The notes under the pieces were generated by a model. The model worked only from the letters and a program-made list of their open reading frames with translations. It did not search any database and was not told the DNA's origin. A stretch of DNA of 64,000 nt. Source: Candidatus Phycosocius spiralis. GTDB taxonomy: Bacteria; Pseudomonadota; Alphaproteobacteria; Caulobacterales; Aquidulcibacteraceae. Shown piece by piece: positions 57,772-64,000 of the stretch. Position 1 is the stretch's first letter, and every line of letters begins with the position of its first letter. The DNA is taken from assembly GCF_030158815.1 (NCBI RefSeq), contig NZ_BPFZ01000016.1, forward strand, positions 1-64,000, in the 5' to 3' direction. The position numbers and the translations under genes are program-made.

Positions 57772-58365
57772 TTAGGCTTCTTCGGTTGCGTCTTCTTGCT
57801 TGCCGCCACGACCACTCAATGTGGCAACGGTGAAGTCGCGATCGCGAATACTTGGGCGCGCGCCATCGGGCATACGCACAGCAGAAATGTGTATCACATC
57901 GCCGATATCGCGCCCAGCCAGGTCAATGACCAATTCTTCAGGGATTTTACCTGCTGGCACATCTAGAGCAACCGTGTGGCTGACGACATTGAGTGTGCCA
58001 CCCTTTTTGATGCCTGGGCAGGTGTCTTGGTTTAGGAAGTGAACCGGCACTTCCACGGAAATCACTGACGCTTCATCCACACGGTAAAGGTCAAAGTGGA
58101 CGGGTAGATCGGTTACAGGATCCCATTGCACATCACGTGGGATCACGGGCTGGCTTTCGCCACTATGATGCAAATCGACCATATGGGCCAAAAACTTGCC
58201 CGAGCGAATGGCTTTGAGCAAATCCTTGGCCGAAGCGGCAATAGCAACTGGGCCTTTTTCGCCGCCATAGAGAATACCTGGCACAAAGCCTTCGCGGCGG
58301 GTCTGGCGAGCACCACCGGTACCTGTGTGCTGACGCACTTCAACATTGATCACAATGCCGGTCAT
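57772..58365 (-). CDS. rplY: 50S ribosomal protein L25, long (CTC) form
   Basis: This 197-residue protein binds 5S rRNA through its N-terminal L25 domain (RREGFVPGILYGGEKGPVAI) and adds the C-terminal CTC domain, as in most bacteria outside the enterics. It ends in an acidic tail (GGKQEDATEEA). The start at 58365 (MTGIVINVEVRQHTG) is chosen over a longer frame to 58407, because family members begin here. Confidence 0.94.
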   Translation of the reverse strand: MTGIVINVEVRQHTGTGGARQTRREGFVPGILYGGEKGPVAIAASAKDLLKAIRSGKFLAHMVDLHHSGESQPVIPRDVQWDPVTDLPVHFDLYRVDEASVISVEVPVHFLNQDTCPGIKKGGTLNVVSHTVALDVPAGKIPEELVIDLAGRDIGDVIHISAVRMPDGARPSIRDRDFTVATLSGRGGKQEDATEEA

Positions 58366-58534
58366 TCCCGGTCTCCGTTCTTGGGTATGTAAAAGAGGCG
58401 CCACCAACCTGATGGGCGACGCATGAAATTCTTGAACGCGCGGCTATAAGGGAAAACTCGAAAGAACTCAACTACCCCCCACAGCTTACACCGGCATTGC
58501 GCAGTCTCATACTAAGAACGGTAAAGACGAAGCG

Positions 58535-59818
58535 CTAACGGCGTAAAATCACGCGCATAGAAGTATATCCCTTGACGAACGAAGATCGAAGTCGGCGGGG
58601 TTCTGAAACCACTTCAATGGCAGAGTAGCGTTTCAACACTTCTTCCCAAACAATACGGATTTGCATTTCGGCCAAACGATTACCAACGCAGCGATGAATG
58701 CCGAAACCAAATGACAAATGGTTGCGCGCGCGCGGCCGATCGATCCAGAAATCATTTGGCCGCTCAATCGCAGTTTCGTCGCGATTGCCCGAAACGTACC
58801 ACATAACAACTTTATCACCTTTTTTAATCAGCTTGTCGCCCATTTCTACGTCCTCCACAGCAGTGCGGCGCATGTGTGCTAAAGGTGTTTGCCATCGAAT
58901 GATTTCTGAGACCATGTTCGGTATCAAATTAGGATTGTCGCGCAATTTTTTGGCTTCTTCTGGGAATTTTGATAAAGCGTAAACCCCACCGGTTAGAGAG
59001 TTACGCGTGGTATCGTTGCCTCCAACGATCAACAACATCAAATTGCCAAGATATTCGCGTGGCTCCATATTTTTAGTGGCTTCACCACGTGCCAGCATCG
59101 AGATCAAATCTGTGCCATCAGCATGATTGACGCGTTGGTTCCACAAATTGGTGAAATAGGCTAAGCATTCAAAAAGTTCAGCTCTGCGTTGATCTTCGGT
59201 CTCGACGATGCCTCCTGGAACGGGCAGAGCGGTTGTTACATCCGACCAGCGGGTTAATTTGCGCCGATCTTCCCAAGGAAAGTCAAAGAGCGTAGCCAGC
59301 ATTTGCGTGGTCAACTCAACTGAGACTTTATCCACCCAATCGAACTCTTCATCGATCGGCAGTTCGTCAAAAATCAAATTGACGCGTTCACGTATTGTCG
59401 CTTCCATTTTGGCCAAATTCTCTGGCCCAACAATAGGCTGCACAATTTTGCGCTGGGCATCATGCTTGGGGGGGTCCATGGCGATGAACATCGGCAGTAT
59501 GAAATCCTGATCAAAGCTGACGATTGTGATCCCACCAAGAAAGGCATCAGAGGAAAATTGCTGATGATTGATATCCACTGCCATAATGTCATGATAGCGG
59601 GTGATTGACCAATAACCGCCGATACGTGCTTCTTTGCTTTCGCACCAATGAACAGGCGCTTGTTGACGCAAGCGCTCAAAATAAGACCAATGGCAATCAT
59701 GCGTCCAAAGCTCATGCATCGACATGTCGATCTCTTCGAGCGGGACAGACCAAGCACGCTCGGCATGAAAATCTTGGATCGATGTATATTCTGTGGGATT
59801 AAAATTGCCATCAGCCAT
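58535..59818 (-). CDS. Cytochrome P450, CYP153-type (probable alkane/fatty-acid hydroxylase)
   Basis: This 427-residue soluble P450 has the I-helix motif IVGGNDTTRNSLTGG, EIIRWQTPLAHMRRTA (K-helix ExxR), and the haem-binding FGFGIHRCVGNRLAEMQIRI with Cys377. The segments SMHELWTHDCHW and LTTQMLATLFDFPWEDRRKL are hallmarks of CYP153 enzymes, which hydroxylate the terminal carbon of medium-chain alkanes. The start at 59818 (MADGNFNPTEY) has GGGAG upstream. No ferredoxin or ferredoxin reductase gene is adjacent, so redox partners must be elsewhere. A 14-base palindrome lies about 85 bases upstream. Confidence 0.9.
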   Translation of the reverse strand: MADGNFNPTEYTSIQDFHAERAWSVPLEEIDMSMHELWTHDCHWSYFERLRQQAPVHWCESKEARIGGYWSITRYHDIMAVDINHQQFSSDAFLGGITIVSFDQDFILPMFIAMDPPKHDAQRKIVQPIVGPENLAKMEATIRERVNLIFDELPIDEEFDWVDKVSVELTTQMLATLFDFPWEDRRKLTRWSDVTTALPVPGGIVETEDQRRAELFECLAYFTNLWNQRVNHADGTDLISMLARGEATKNMEPREYLGNLMLLIVGGNDTTRNSLTGGVYALSKFPEEAKKLRDNPNLIPNMVSEIIRWQTPLAHMRRTAVEDVEMGDKLIKKGDKVVMWYVSGNRDETAIERPNDFWIDRPRARNHLSFGFGIHRCVGNRLAEMQIRIVWEEVLKRYSAIEVVSEPRRLRSSFVKGYTSMRVILRR

Positions 59819-59900
59819 TGAACATCTCCCTAAGCCGGGCTGATTTTGATCAGTCCATTGCGGCCATAGCGCCACAATTTCAGGATTTTGTCATCCCCGC

Positions 59901-59914
59901 TGACGCATGCGTCA
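59901..59914. promoter_or_regulatory. Palindrome upstream of the P450 gene, possible operator
   Basis: TGACGCATGCGTCA is a perfect 14-base palindrome in the 270-base gap between the P450 start and msrB. Its position, about 85 bases before the P450 start, suits a regulator site. No regulator gene is nearby, so the binding protein is unknown. Confidence 0.45.
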
Positions 59915-60088
59915 TCTTTAACAAGCTTTGAATAAGTGTTTTGTCATATCACAAACGCAATCGACATAGTGATGCACATTGTTCGGCTTTGGATTGGGGA
60001 TAAAGCTTATGTGCTCAGCTTGAAGCTGCGACACTATGGTTTCGGCTTAATTGTGTAGTGTCATCTTAACTGCTTAACTGTGTCGGCT

Positions 60089-60499
60089 TCATTTTTTCGC
60101 CTTAAAGATTAAAACCACACCATTGATGCACCATCTTTGGCCAGTTGGGGGTGGGCCATCTTGAAACACATGGCCTTGGTGGGCACCACATGACGCGCAA
60201 TGGCATTCGGTGCGTGGGTAAAGCAACTTCCAATCGGTTTTGGTTGCCACAGCATCCTGGGAAATGGGTCTTGAGAAGCTTGGCCAGCCAGTCCCTGAAT
60301 CAAACTTATCAACGCTTGACCAGAGTTTGGACCCACACCCAACACAATGATAAATGCCTTCACGCTTTTCAGCATTCAGAGGGGAGGTAAAGGCGGGCTC
60401 AGTCCCTTCTTGTCGGGCGACTTGATATTGGGCGGGGGTAAGAATGGCGCGCCATTCTGCCTCGGTTTTTTCGACACGAAAGCGGTTCGGTTTGGCCAT
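60089..60499 (-). CDS. msrB: Peptide-methionine (R)-S-oxide reductase MsrB
   Basis: This 136-residue enzyme repairs methionine-R-sulfoxide. Zinc ligands are visible as HCVGCG and CASCGAHQG, the substrate pocket as DSGTGWPSFSRPI, and the catalytic Cys in GQRWCINGVVL (C124). Length is normal. It is on the same strand as dinB and the P450, with 50 bases between it and dinB. Confidence 0.95.
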   Translation of the reverse strand: MAKPNRFRVEKTEAEWRAILTPAQYQVARQEGTEPAFTSPLNAEKREGIYHCVGCGSKLWSSVDKFDSGTGWPSFSRPISQDAVATKTDWKLLYPRTECHCASCGAHQGHVFQDGPPPTGQRWCINGVVLIFKAKK

Positions 60500-60549
60500 T
60501 TAATTCTCCTATAGCCTTCTTTACATACGCACAGCGATCGGGTTTGGTT

Positions 60550-61824
60550 TCACCCACCCGTTTTGATCACGCCCTTACCATAACGGGCCAAAATCCCATC
60601 CATAGCACGTTCAAGGGCGGCGTGCTTGGGTGCGTGCTTGGACAATAAGTCCCCCCTGTCGGCTAGATCGGATAGGGCAAAACCTGATAAAGCTACCCCC
60701 ATCAAACGAAATGGGCCTTTGGGAATCTCTTGGGTCAGCATTGGTTTTAGAGCATCCAAAATCACCCGTCCGGTTGCTGTGGGATCTTTGAGAGTCACCC
60801 GCCGCGAGATCGATTTGAATGAACTTGTTTTGAGCTTAAGGGTGACAACTTGCCCAGCTAAGCCTTTGGCACGGCTCAATTGCCCAATCTTAGCACATAA
60901 GCGAATTAAGATGGGCTCTAAATCACTATGAAGCTTCAAGTCGTGGTGGAAAGTGGTTTCTGAGGAAATCGATTTGCGTTCACTGTCAGTCTCCACGCGG
61001 CGATGATCTATGCCATGCGCGATTAGAGCCAGTCGGTCGCCATGCTCGCCATAACGACTTGCCAATTGCCCAGGAGGTGCACCAGCTAGATCCCCAACCT
61101 GCCTGTATCCGTCCCTCTCCAGTCTTTTGGCCAAGGACGGACCAACCCCATGCAAAAAGGAGACAGGCTTTGGCCACAAAATAGCTTTCACATCGCTTTG
61201 AGTCATGATGGCAAAGCCGCGTGGCTTATCCAACTCACTGGCAGTCTTGGCCAAGAATTTATTATGAGAAAGGCCGATGGAAACAGTAAGACCCATGTCC
61301 ACTTCGATTTTGTGTTGAAACCGTGCGAGGGTTTCCACTGGGGGCCCGTTATGCACACGTTGGGTACCTGTCAAATCAAGATAGGCCTCATCTATTGAGA
61401 CCGCCTCCACCAGAGGGGTCAAAGCCTGCATGGCATGGCGGATGGCACGCCCTTCGCGGCTGTAAAGCGCCATATTGGGTGAAACCACATGGGCTTGGGG
61501 ACAAAGCTTGAGCGCTTTAAACATCGCCATAGCAGAGCGAACCCCTGATGCGCGCGCGATGTAACAACATGTTGCCACAACCCCGCGCTTACCACCCCCT
61601 ACAATAACAGGCTTATCGCGCAGTTCGGGTTGATCGCGTTTATGGATCGCGGCAAAAAAAGCATCGCAATCGATATGGGCGATGGCTAAATCGTTGAGTT
61701 GATCATGGTAGATCAGCCGCCTCGATCCGCACGAGCCACAGCGCATCGTGCTTGCAAGGGGCGTCATGCTCGCAGGGGTATGTGTTTGCCCCTGACAAAA
61801 ACAATCGCGACATAGACTTAGCAA
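60550..61824 (-). CDS. dinB: DNA polymerase IV (Y family) with N-terminal zinc-ribbon-like segment
   Basis: This 424-residue translesion polymerase has catalytic residues in IAHIDCDAFFAAIHKRDQPE and VEAVSIDEAYLDLTG. The thumb (VSFLHGVGPSLAKRLERDGY) and little finger follow (KSISSETTFHHDLKL). Ahead of the catalytic core is an extra N-terminal piece with CRDC and CGSC pairs, as in many alphaproteobacterial DinB proteins, which may bind zinc. It is divergent from divK. No LexA box was found upstream. Confidence 0.94.
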   Translation of the reverse strand: MLSLCRDCFCQGQTHTPASMTPLASTMRCGSCGSRRLIYHDQLNDLAIAHIDCDAFFAAIHKRDQPELRDKPVIVGGGKRGVVATCCYIARASGVRSAMAMFKALKLCPQAHVVSPNMALYSREGRAIRHAMQALTPLVEAVSIDEAYLDLTGTQRVHNGPPVETLARFQHKIEVDMGLTVSIGLSHNKFLAKTASELDKPRGFAIMTQSDVKAILWPKPVSFLHGVGPSLAKRLERDGYRQVGDLAGAPPGQLASRYGEHGDRLALIAHGIDHRRVETDSERKSISSETTFHHDLKLHSDLEPILIRLCAKIGQLSRAKGLAGQVVTLKLKTSSFKSISRRVTLKDPTATGRVILDALKPMLTQEIPKGPFRLMGVALSGFALSDLADRGDLLSKHAPKHAALERAMDGILARYGKGVIKTGG

Positions 61825-61899
61825 GGCTCGATTAACTCCCGTGCGATATAAGCATAGATTAAGCTTAGGGTCACGCTAAGCAAAAGATTGGAGCGGAGT

Positions 61900-62319
61900 A
61901 TGGCGGCGTCAGTCGCACCTGAGGAGACCGACCGGTCGTTGGAGGAGTCCAAGCCGAAAAAAACTGTCATGATTGTTGAGGACAATGAACTCAACTTGCG
62001 GCTATTTCGTGACCTCTTGGCTGCCTTCGGCTATCGTACAATCGAAACGCGCGATGGATTGCAGGCGCTAGAGCTGGCACGCTCACATAGGCCCGATTTG
62101 ATCTTGATGGATATTCAATTGCCTGAAATTTCAGGCCTTGACATCACACGGTGGATGAAGGCTGATGACGAGCTGGCCGATATTCCCATCATTGCGGTGA
62201 CGGCTTTCGCCATGCGCGGTGACGAGGAGCGCTTCCGAGAGGGCGGTTGTCAGGATTATCTCTCAAAGCCGATTTCGGTTGCCACCTTTATCGGTGTTGT
62301 ACGTAAGTTCATCGGTTAG
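61900..62319 (+). CDS. divK: Single-domain cell-cycle response regulator DivK
   Basis: This 139-residue stand-alone receiver has a short N-terminal extension. It has [20 protein letters not shown], the phospho-acceptor Asp in [19 protein letters not shown] (D71), [13 protein letters not shown] and [11 protein letters not shown]. In Caulobacter, DivK governs the CckA-CtrA pathway through DivJ, PleC and DivL. The start is ATG 61900 behind GGAGCGGAG; a TTG at 61888 is less likely. pleD follows after 17 bases, the Caulobacter operon. Confidence 0.95.
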   Translation: MAASVAPEETDRSLEESKPKKTVMIVEDNELNLRLFRDLLAAFGYRTIETRDGLQALELARSHRPDLILMDIQLPEISGLDITRWMKADDELADIPIIAVTAFAMRGDEERFREGGCQDYLSKPISVATFIGVVRKFIG

Positions 62320-62336
62320 ATCATGAGGATGCAATC

Positions 62337-63701
62337 ATGACTGCGCGTGTCTTGGTGGTCGATGATGTCGAACCCAATGTGCGCTTGCTGGAGGCCAAGC
62401 TGCAGCACGAATATTATACTGTTATCACCTCCAATTCTGGTGAAGAAGCCATACTCAAGGCATTGCGCGACAATCCAGATGTTATTCTCCTCGATGTCAT
62501 GATGCCGGGTCTTGATGGGTTTGAGACCTGCCGCCGACTTAAAGAAGACTCAGCTACCCGCCATATTCCTGTGGTTATGGTGACAGCTTTGGACCAGCGG
62601 GAAGATCGCATTAAGGGTTTGGCTGTTGGTGCCGACGACTTTTTGTCCAAACCGATCGATGATGTGACCTTGTTTGCGCGCGTTAAGTCGCTGGCGCGGT
62701 TTAAATCCAGCGCCGATGAATTGCGACTGCGCGAGGCTGCGGGACGCCGTATTGGGGTGATTGAGGGGTCTTTAAATCGTGACCTTGGGCTTAATGCACG
62801 CATCCTTGTTGTGGAGGATGATCCGCGTCGTGCTGCACGATTGAAAAAAATTCTCGATGTGGAACAACGGCCTATGTTGATGCAAGATGCCAACGATTTA
62901 GGCCCAATGGGGCAATCTACGGTAGAATTGATGATTATTTCTGCCTCTGGTGTATCCTTTGATGGATTGCGCCTTGCCGCTCATGTCCGGGGCCAAGAAA
63001 ACTCACGTAATTTGCCTATCCTTGCCATTTGCGAGCCGGATGAGAAAGTGCGGGCGTTGCGGGCATTGGAAGTTGGTGTCAATGATTTCATCTATAGACC
63101 TATTGATGATGAAGAATTATTGGCCCGCACCCGCACGCTCGTCCGGCGCAAACGCCATCTCGAGCATTTGCGGCTGATGGTTGATTCCAGCATGGAATTG
63201 GCTGTGACCGATCAGCTAACGGGACTTCATAATCGGCGCTATATGGAGAGCCAGCTCAAAGGGCTTCTGGCGCGTGCAGCACGGGGCGGGCCACCGGTCG
63301 CTGTTTTAATCGTCGATATTGATTTTTTTAAGCGGGTCAATGATTTGTTTGGCCATGATGCAGGCGATGACGTTATTCGAGAATTTGCTCTCCGTCTAGC
63401 CTCCAATTTTCGTCCAAGAGACCTGGCTTGTCGCTATGGGGGTGAGGAATTCGTAGTCATTATGCCCGATACCAATGCCGCAGATGCCACCATGATTGCC
63501 GAGCGCTTACGGTCATCGATTGAAGAGGGCATGTTTAAGGTCGGAGCCGGGCGCCAAGTTCTCGACATTACATGCTCGGTGGGTGTCGCCATTGGGCATG
63601 CGGGTGAACTCGATTTTGAAGCCCTTTTAAAACGTGCCGATGAAGCACTTTATGTCGCAAAACGCAGTGGGCGTAATAAGGTTGTGGCACAAGCTGCTTA
63701 A
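62337..63701 (+). CDS. pleD: Response regulator PleD, diguanylate cyclase
   Basis: This 454-residue REC-REC-GGDEF protein makes c-di-GMP on phosphorylation. The first receiver has VLVVDDVEPN and phospho-Asp D53 in VILLDVMMPG. The second, degenerate receiver follows from about residue 155 (RILVVEDDP). The cyclase domain has the active-site GGEEF at 368-372 and the product-inhibition RxxD at R359-D362 (RPRD). These positions equal those of Caulobacter PleD, which drives the swarmer-to-stalked transition. Confidence 0.96.
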   Translation: MTARVLVVDDVEPNVRLLEAKLQHEYYTVITSNSGEEAILKALRDNPDVILLDVMMPGLDGFETCRRLKEDSATRHIPVVMVTALDQREDRIKGLAVGADDFLSKPIDDVTLFARVKSLARFKSSADELRLREAAGRRIGVIEGSLNRDLGLNARILVVEDDPRRAARLKKILDVEQRPMLMQDANDLGPMGQSTVELMIISASGVSFDGLRLAAHVRGQENSRNLPILAICEPDEKVRALRALEVGVNDFIYRPIDDEELLARTRTLVRRKRHLEHLRLMVDSSMELAVTDQLTGLHNRRYMESQLKGLLARAARGGPPVAVLIVDIDFFKRVNDLFGHDAGDDVIREFALRLASNFRPRDLACRYGGEEFVVIMPDTNAADATMIAERLRSSIEEGMFKVGAGRQVLDITCSVGVAIGHAGELDFEALLKRADEALYVAKRSGRNKVVAQAA

Positions 63702-63743
63702 AAGATGGTTGTCATTCTTCTACAGGGGCAGCGGCCATGAGGT

Positions 63744-64000
63744 TCATTGCCGCCGCGGCCCACCAGCTGAAGTTGGTAAATTAGGATCCGAACCAGGCAA
63801 TTGAATGGGTGCGCGGCCAATTGAGCCAAAAATCTGTTCCAAAAAAGTCACTTCACGTCCCCGCGTCGGCGTGCGTCGGCGATCATAGGCAATGACACGC
63901 CCATCGGCCAAACCGTATTTGCGCACACCTGCCACTTTGTCGCTGTCATCGAAGGAGATCGCGACGATCGATCGTTCTTTGGTTTTAGGGCGATAAAATG
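63744..64000 (-). CDS. bamE: Outer-membrane assembly factor BamE/SmpA, C-terminal part (runs off the right edge)
   Basis: The minus-strand frame is open from the edge to a TGA at 63744-63746, giving about 85 residues. It reads FYRPKTKERSIVAISFDDSD, then KVAGVRKYGLADGRVIAYDR, then the conserved REVTFLEQIFGSIGR with a Pro-rich end. This matches the alphaproteobacterial SmpA/BamE C-terminal pattern, a lipoprotein of the BAM complex. The signal peptide and lipobox lie outside the window. Confidence 0.8.
   Translation of the reverse strand, partial: FYRPKTKERSIVAISFDDSDKVAGVRKYGLADGRVIAYDRRRTPTRGREVTFLEQIFGSIGRAPIQLPGSDPNLPTSAGGPRRQ

Noticed and set aside
61825-61899. LexA box between dinB and divK
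   Set aside because: No GTTC-N7-GTTC or GAAC-N7-GAAC was found in the interval, so SOS control of dinB is not supported here.

Overview
The window is chromosomal DNA from an alphaproteobacterium, most likely of the Caulobacterales/Hyphomonadales (Maricaulales) side of the class. The evidence is: a divK-pleD pair in which the PleD phospho-Asp, I-site and GGEEF fall at the numbering known for Caulobacter PleD; an alphaproteobacterial LexA box (GAAC-N7-GAAC) in front of a SidA-like division-inhibitor micropeptide; a short-form ProS; a zinc-ribbon DinB; and a CYP153-type P450. Genus cannot be settled from the sequence alone. No rRNA, tRNA, CRISPR array, prophage or intact insertion sequence was seen.

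Layout. 1-2.3 kb: edge of an AT-rich acyltransferase gene and an MHS-type transporter. 2.3-8.7 kb: a frameshifted DcaP-like porin, then an acetate block (acs, crbR-like regulator, decayed crbS-like sensor kinase). 8.8-16 kb: proS-lolC-lolD, the SOS-controlled 28-codon sidA-like gene, dnaE. 16-19 kb: purB and a spinster-type MFS gene. 19-26.5 kb: branched-chain amino-acid genes ilvB (with leader-peptide attenuator), ilvN and ilvC, interrupted by a hicAB module, an AbrB-type antitoxin with a nonsense-mutated mazF, and small secreted or membrane proteins. 26.6-28.2 kb: mazEF and vapBC. 28.5-43 kb: the S10-spc-alpha ribosomal superoperon rpsJ to rplQ, with secY and adk, closed by a strong terminator. 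43-46.6 kb: rluE-like gene, DegP-type protease, rarA. 46.7-47.2 kb: a decayed PliG-like lysozyme-inhibitor gene. 47.4-55.8 kb: ispH, a lipoprotein gene, argS, a DUF1289 gene with cobS, cobT-selO, a Tat-exported retropepsin-like protease. 55.8-64 kb: ychF-pth-rplY, CYP153, msrB, dinB, divK-pleD and the edge of bamE.

How it works together. Most of the window is housekeeping: translation, replication, envelope lipoprotein transport, cell-cycle phosphorelay and branched-chain amino-acid synthesis. The most informative accessory signals are the LexA-overlapped promoter of the sidA-like micropeptide, which links DNA damage to a division block, and the ilvB attenuator. Several genes show decay at different stages: crbS (deletion, frameshift, nonsense), one mazF (nonsense), the PliG-like gene (three single-base frameshifts) and the porin (one frameshift). 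Toxin-antitoxin genes cluster between the ilv genes and the S10 operon, where many relatives carry str-operon genes (rpsL-rpsG-fusA-tuf), suggesting rearrangement at that junction.
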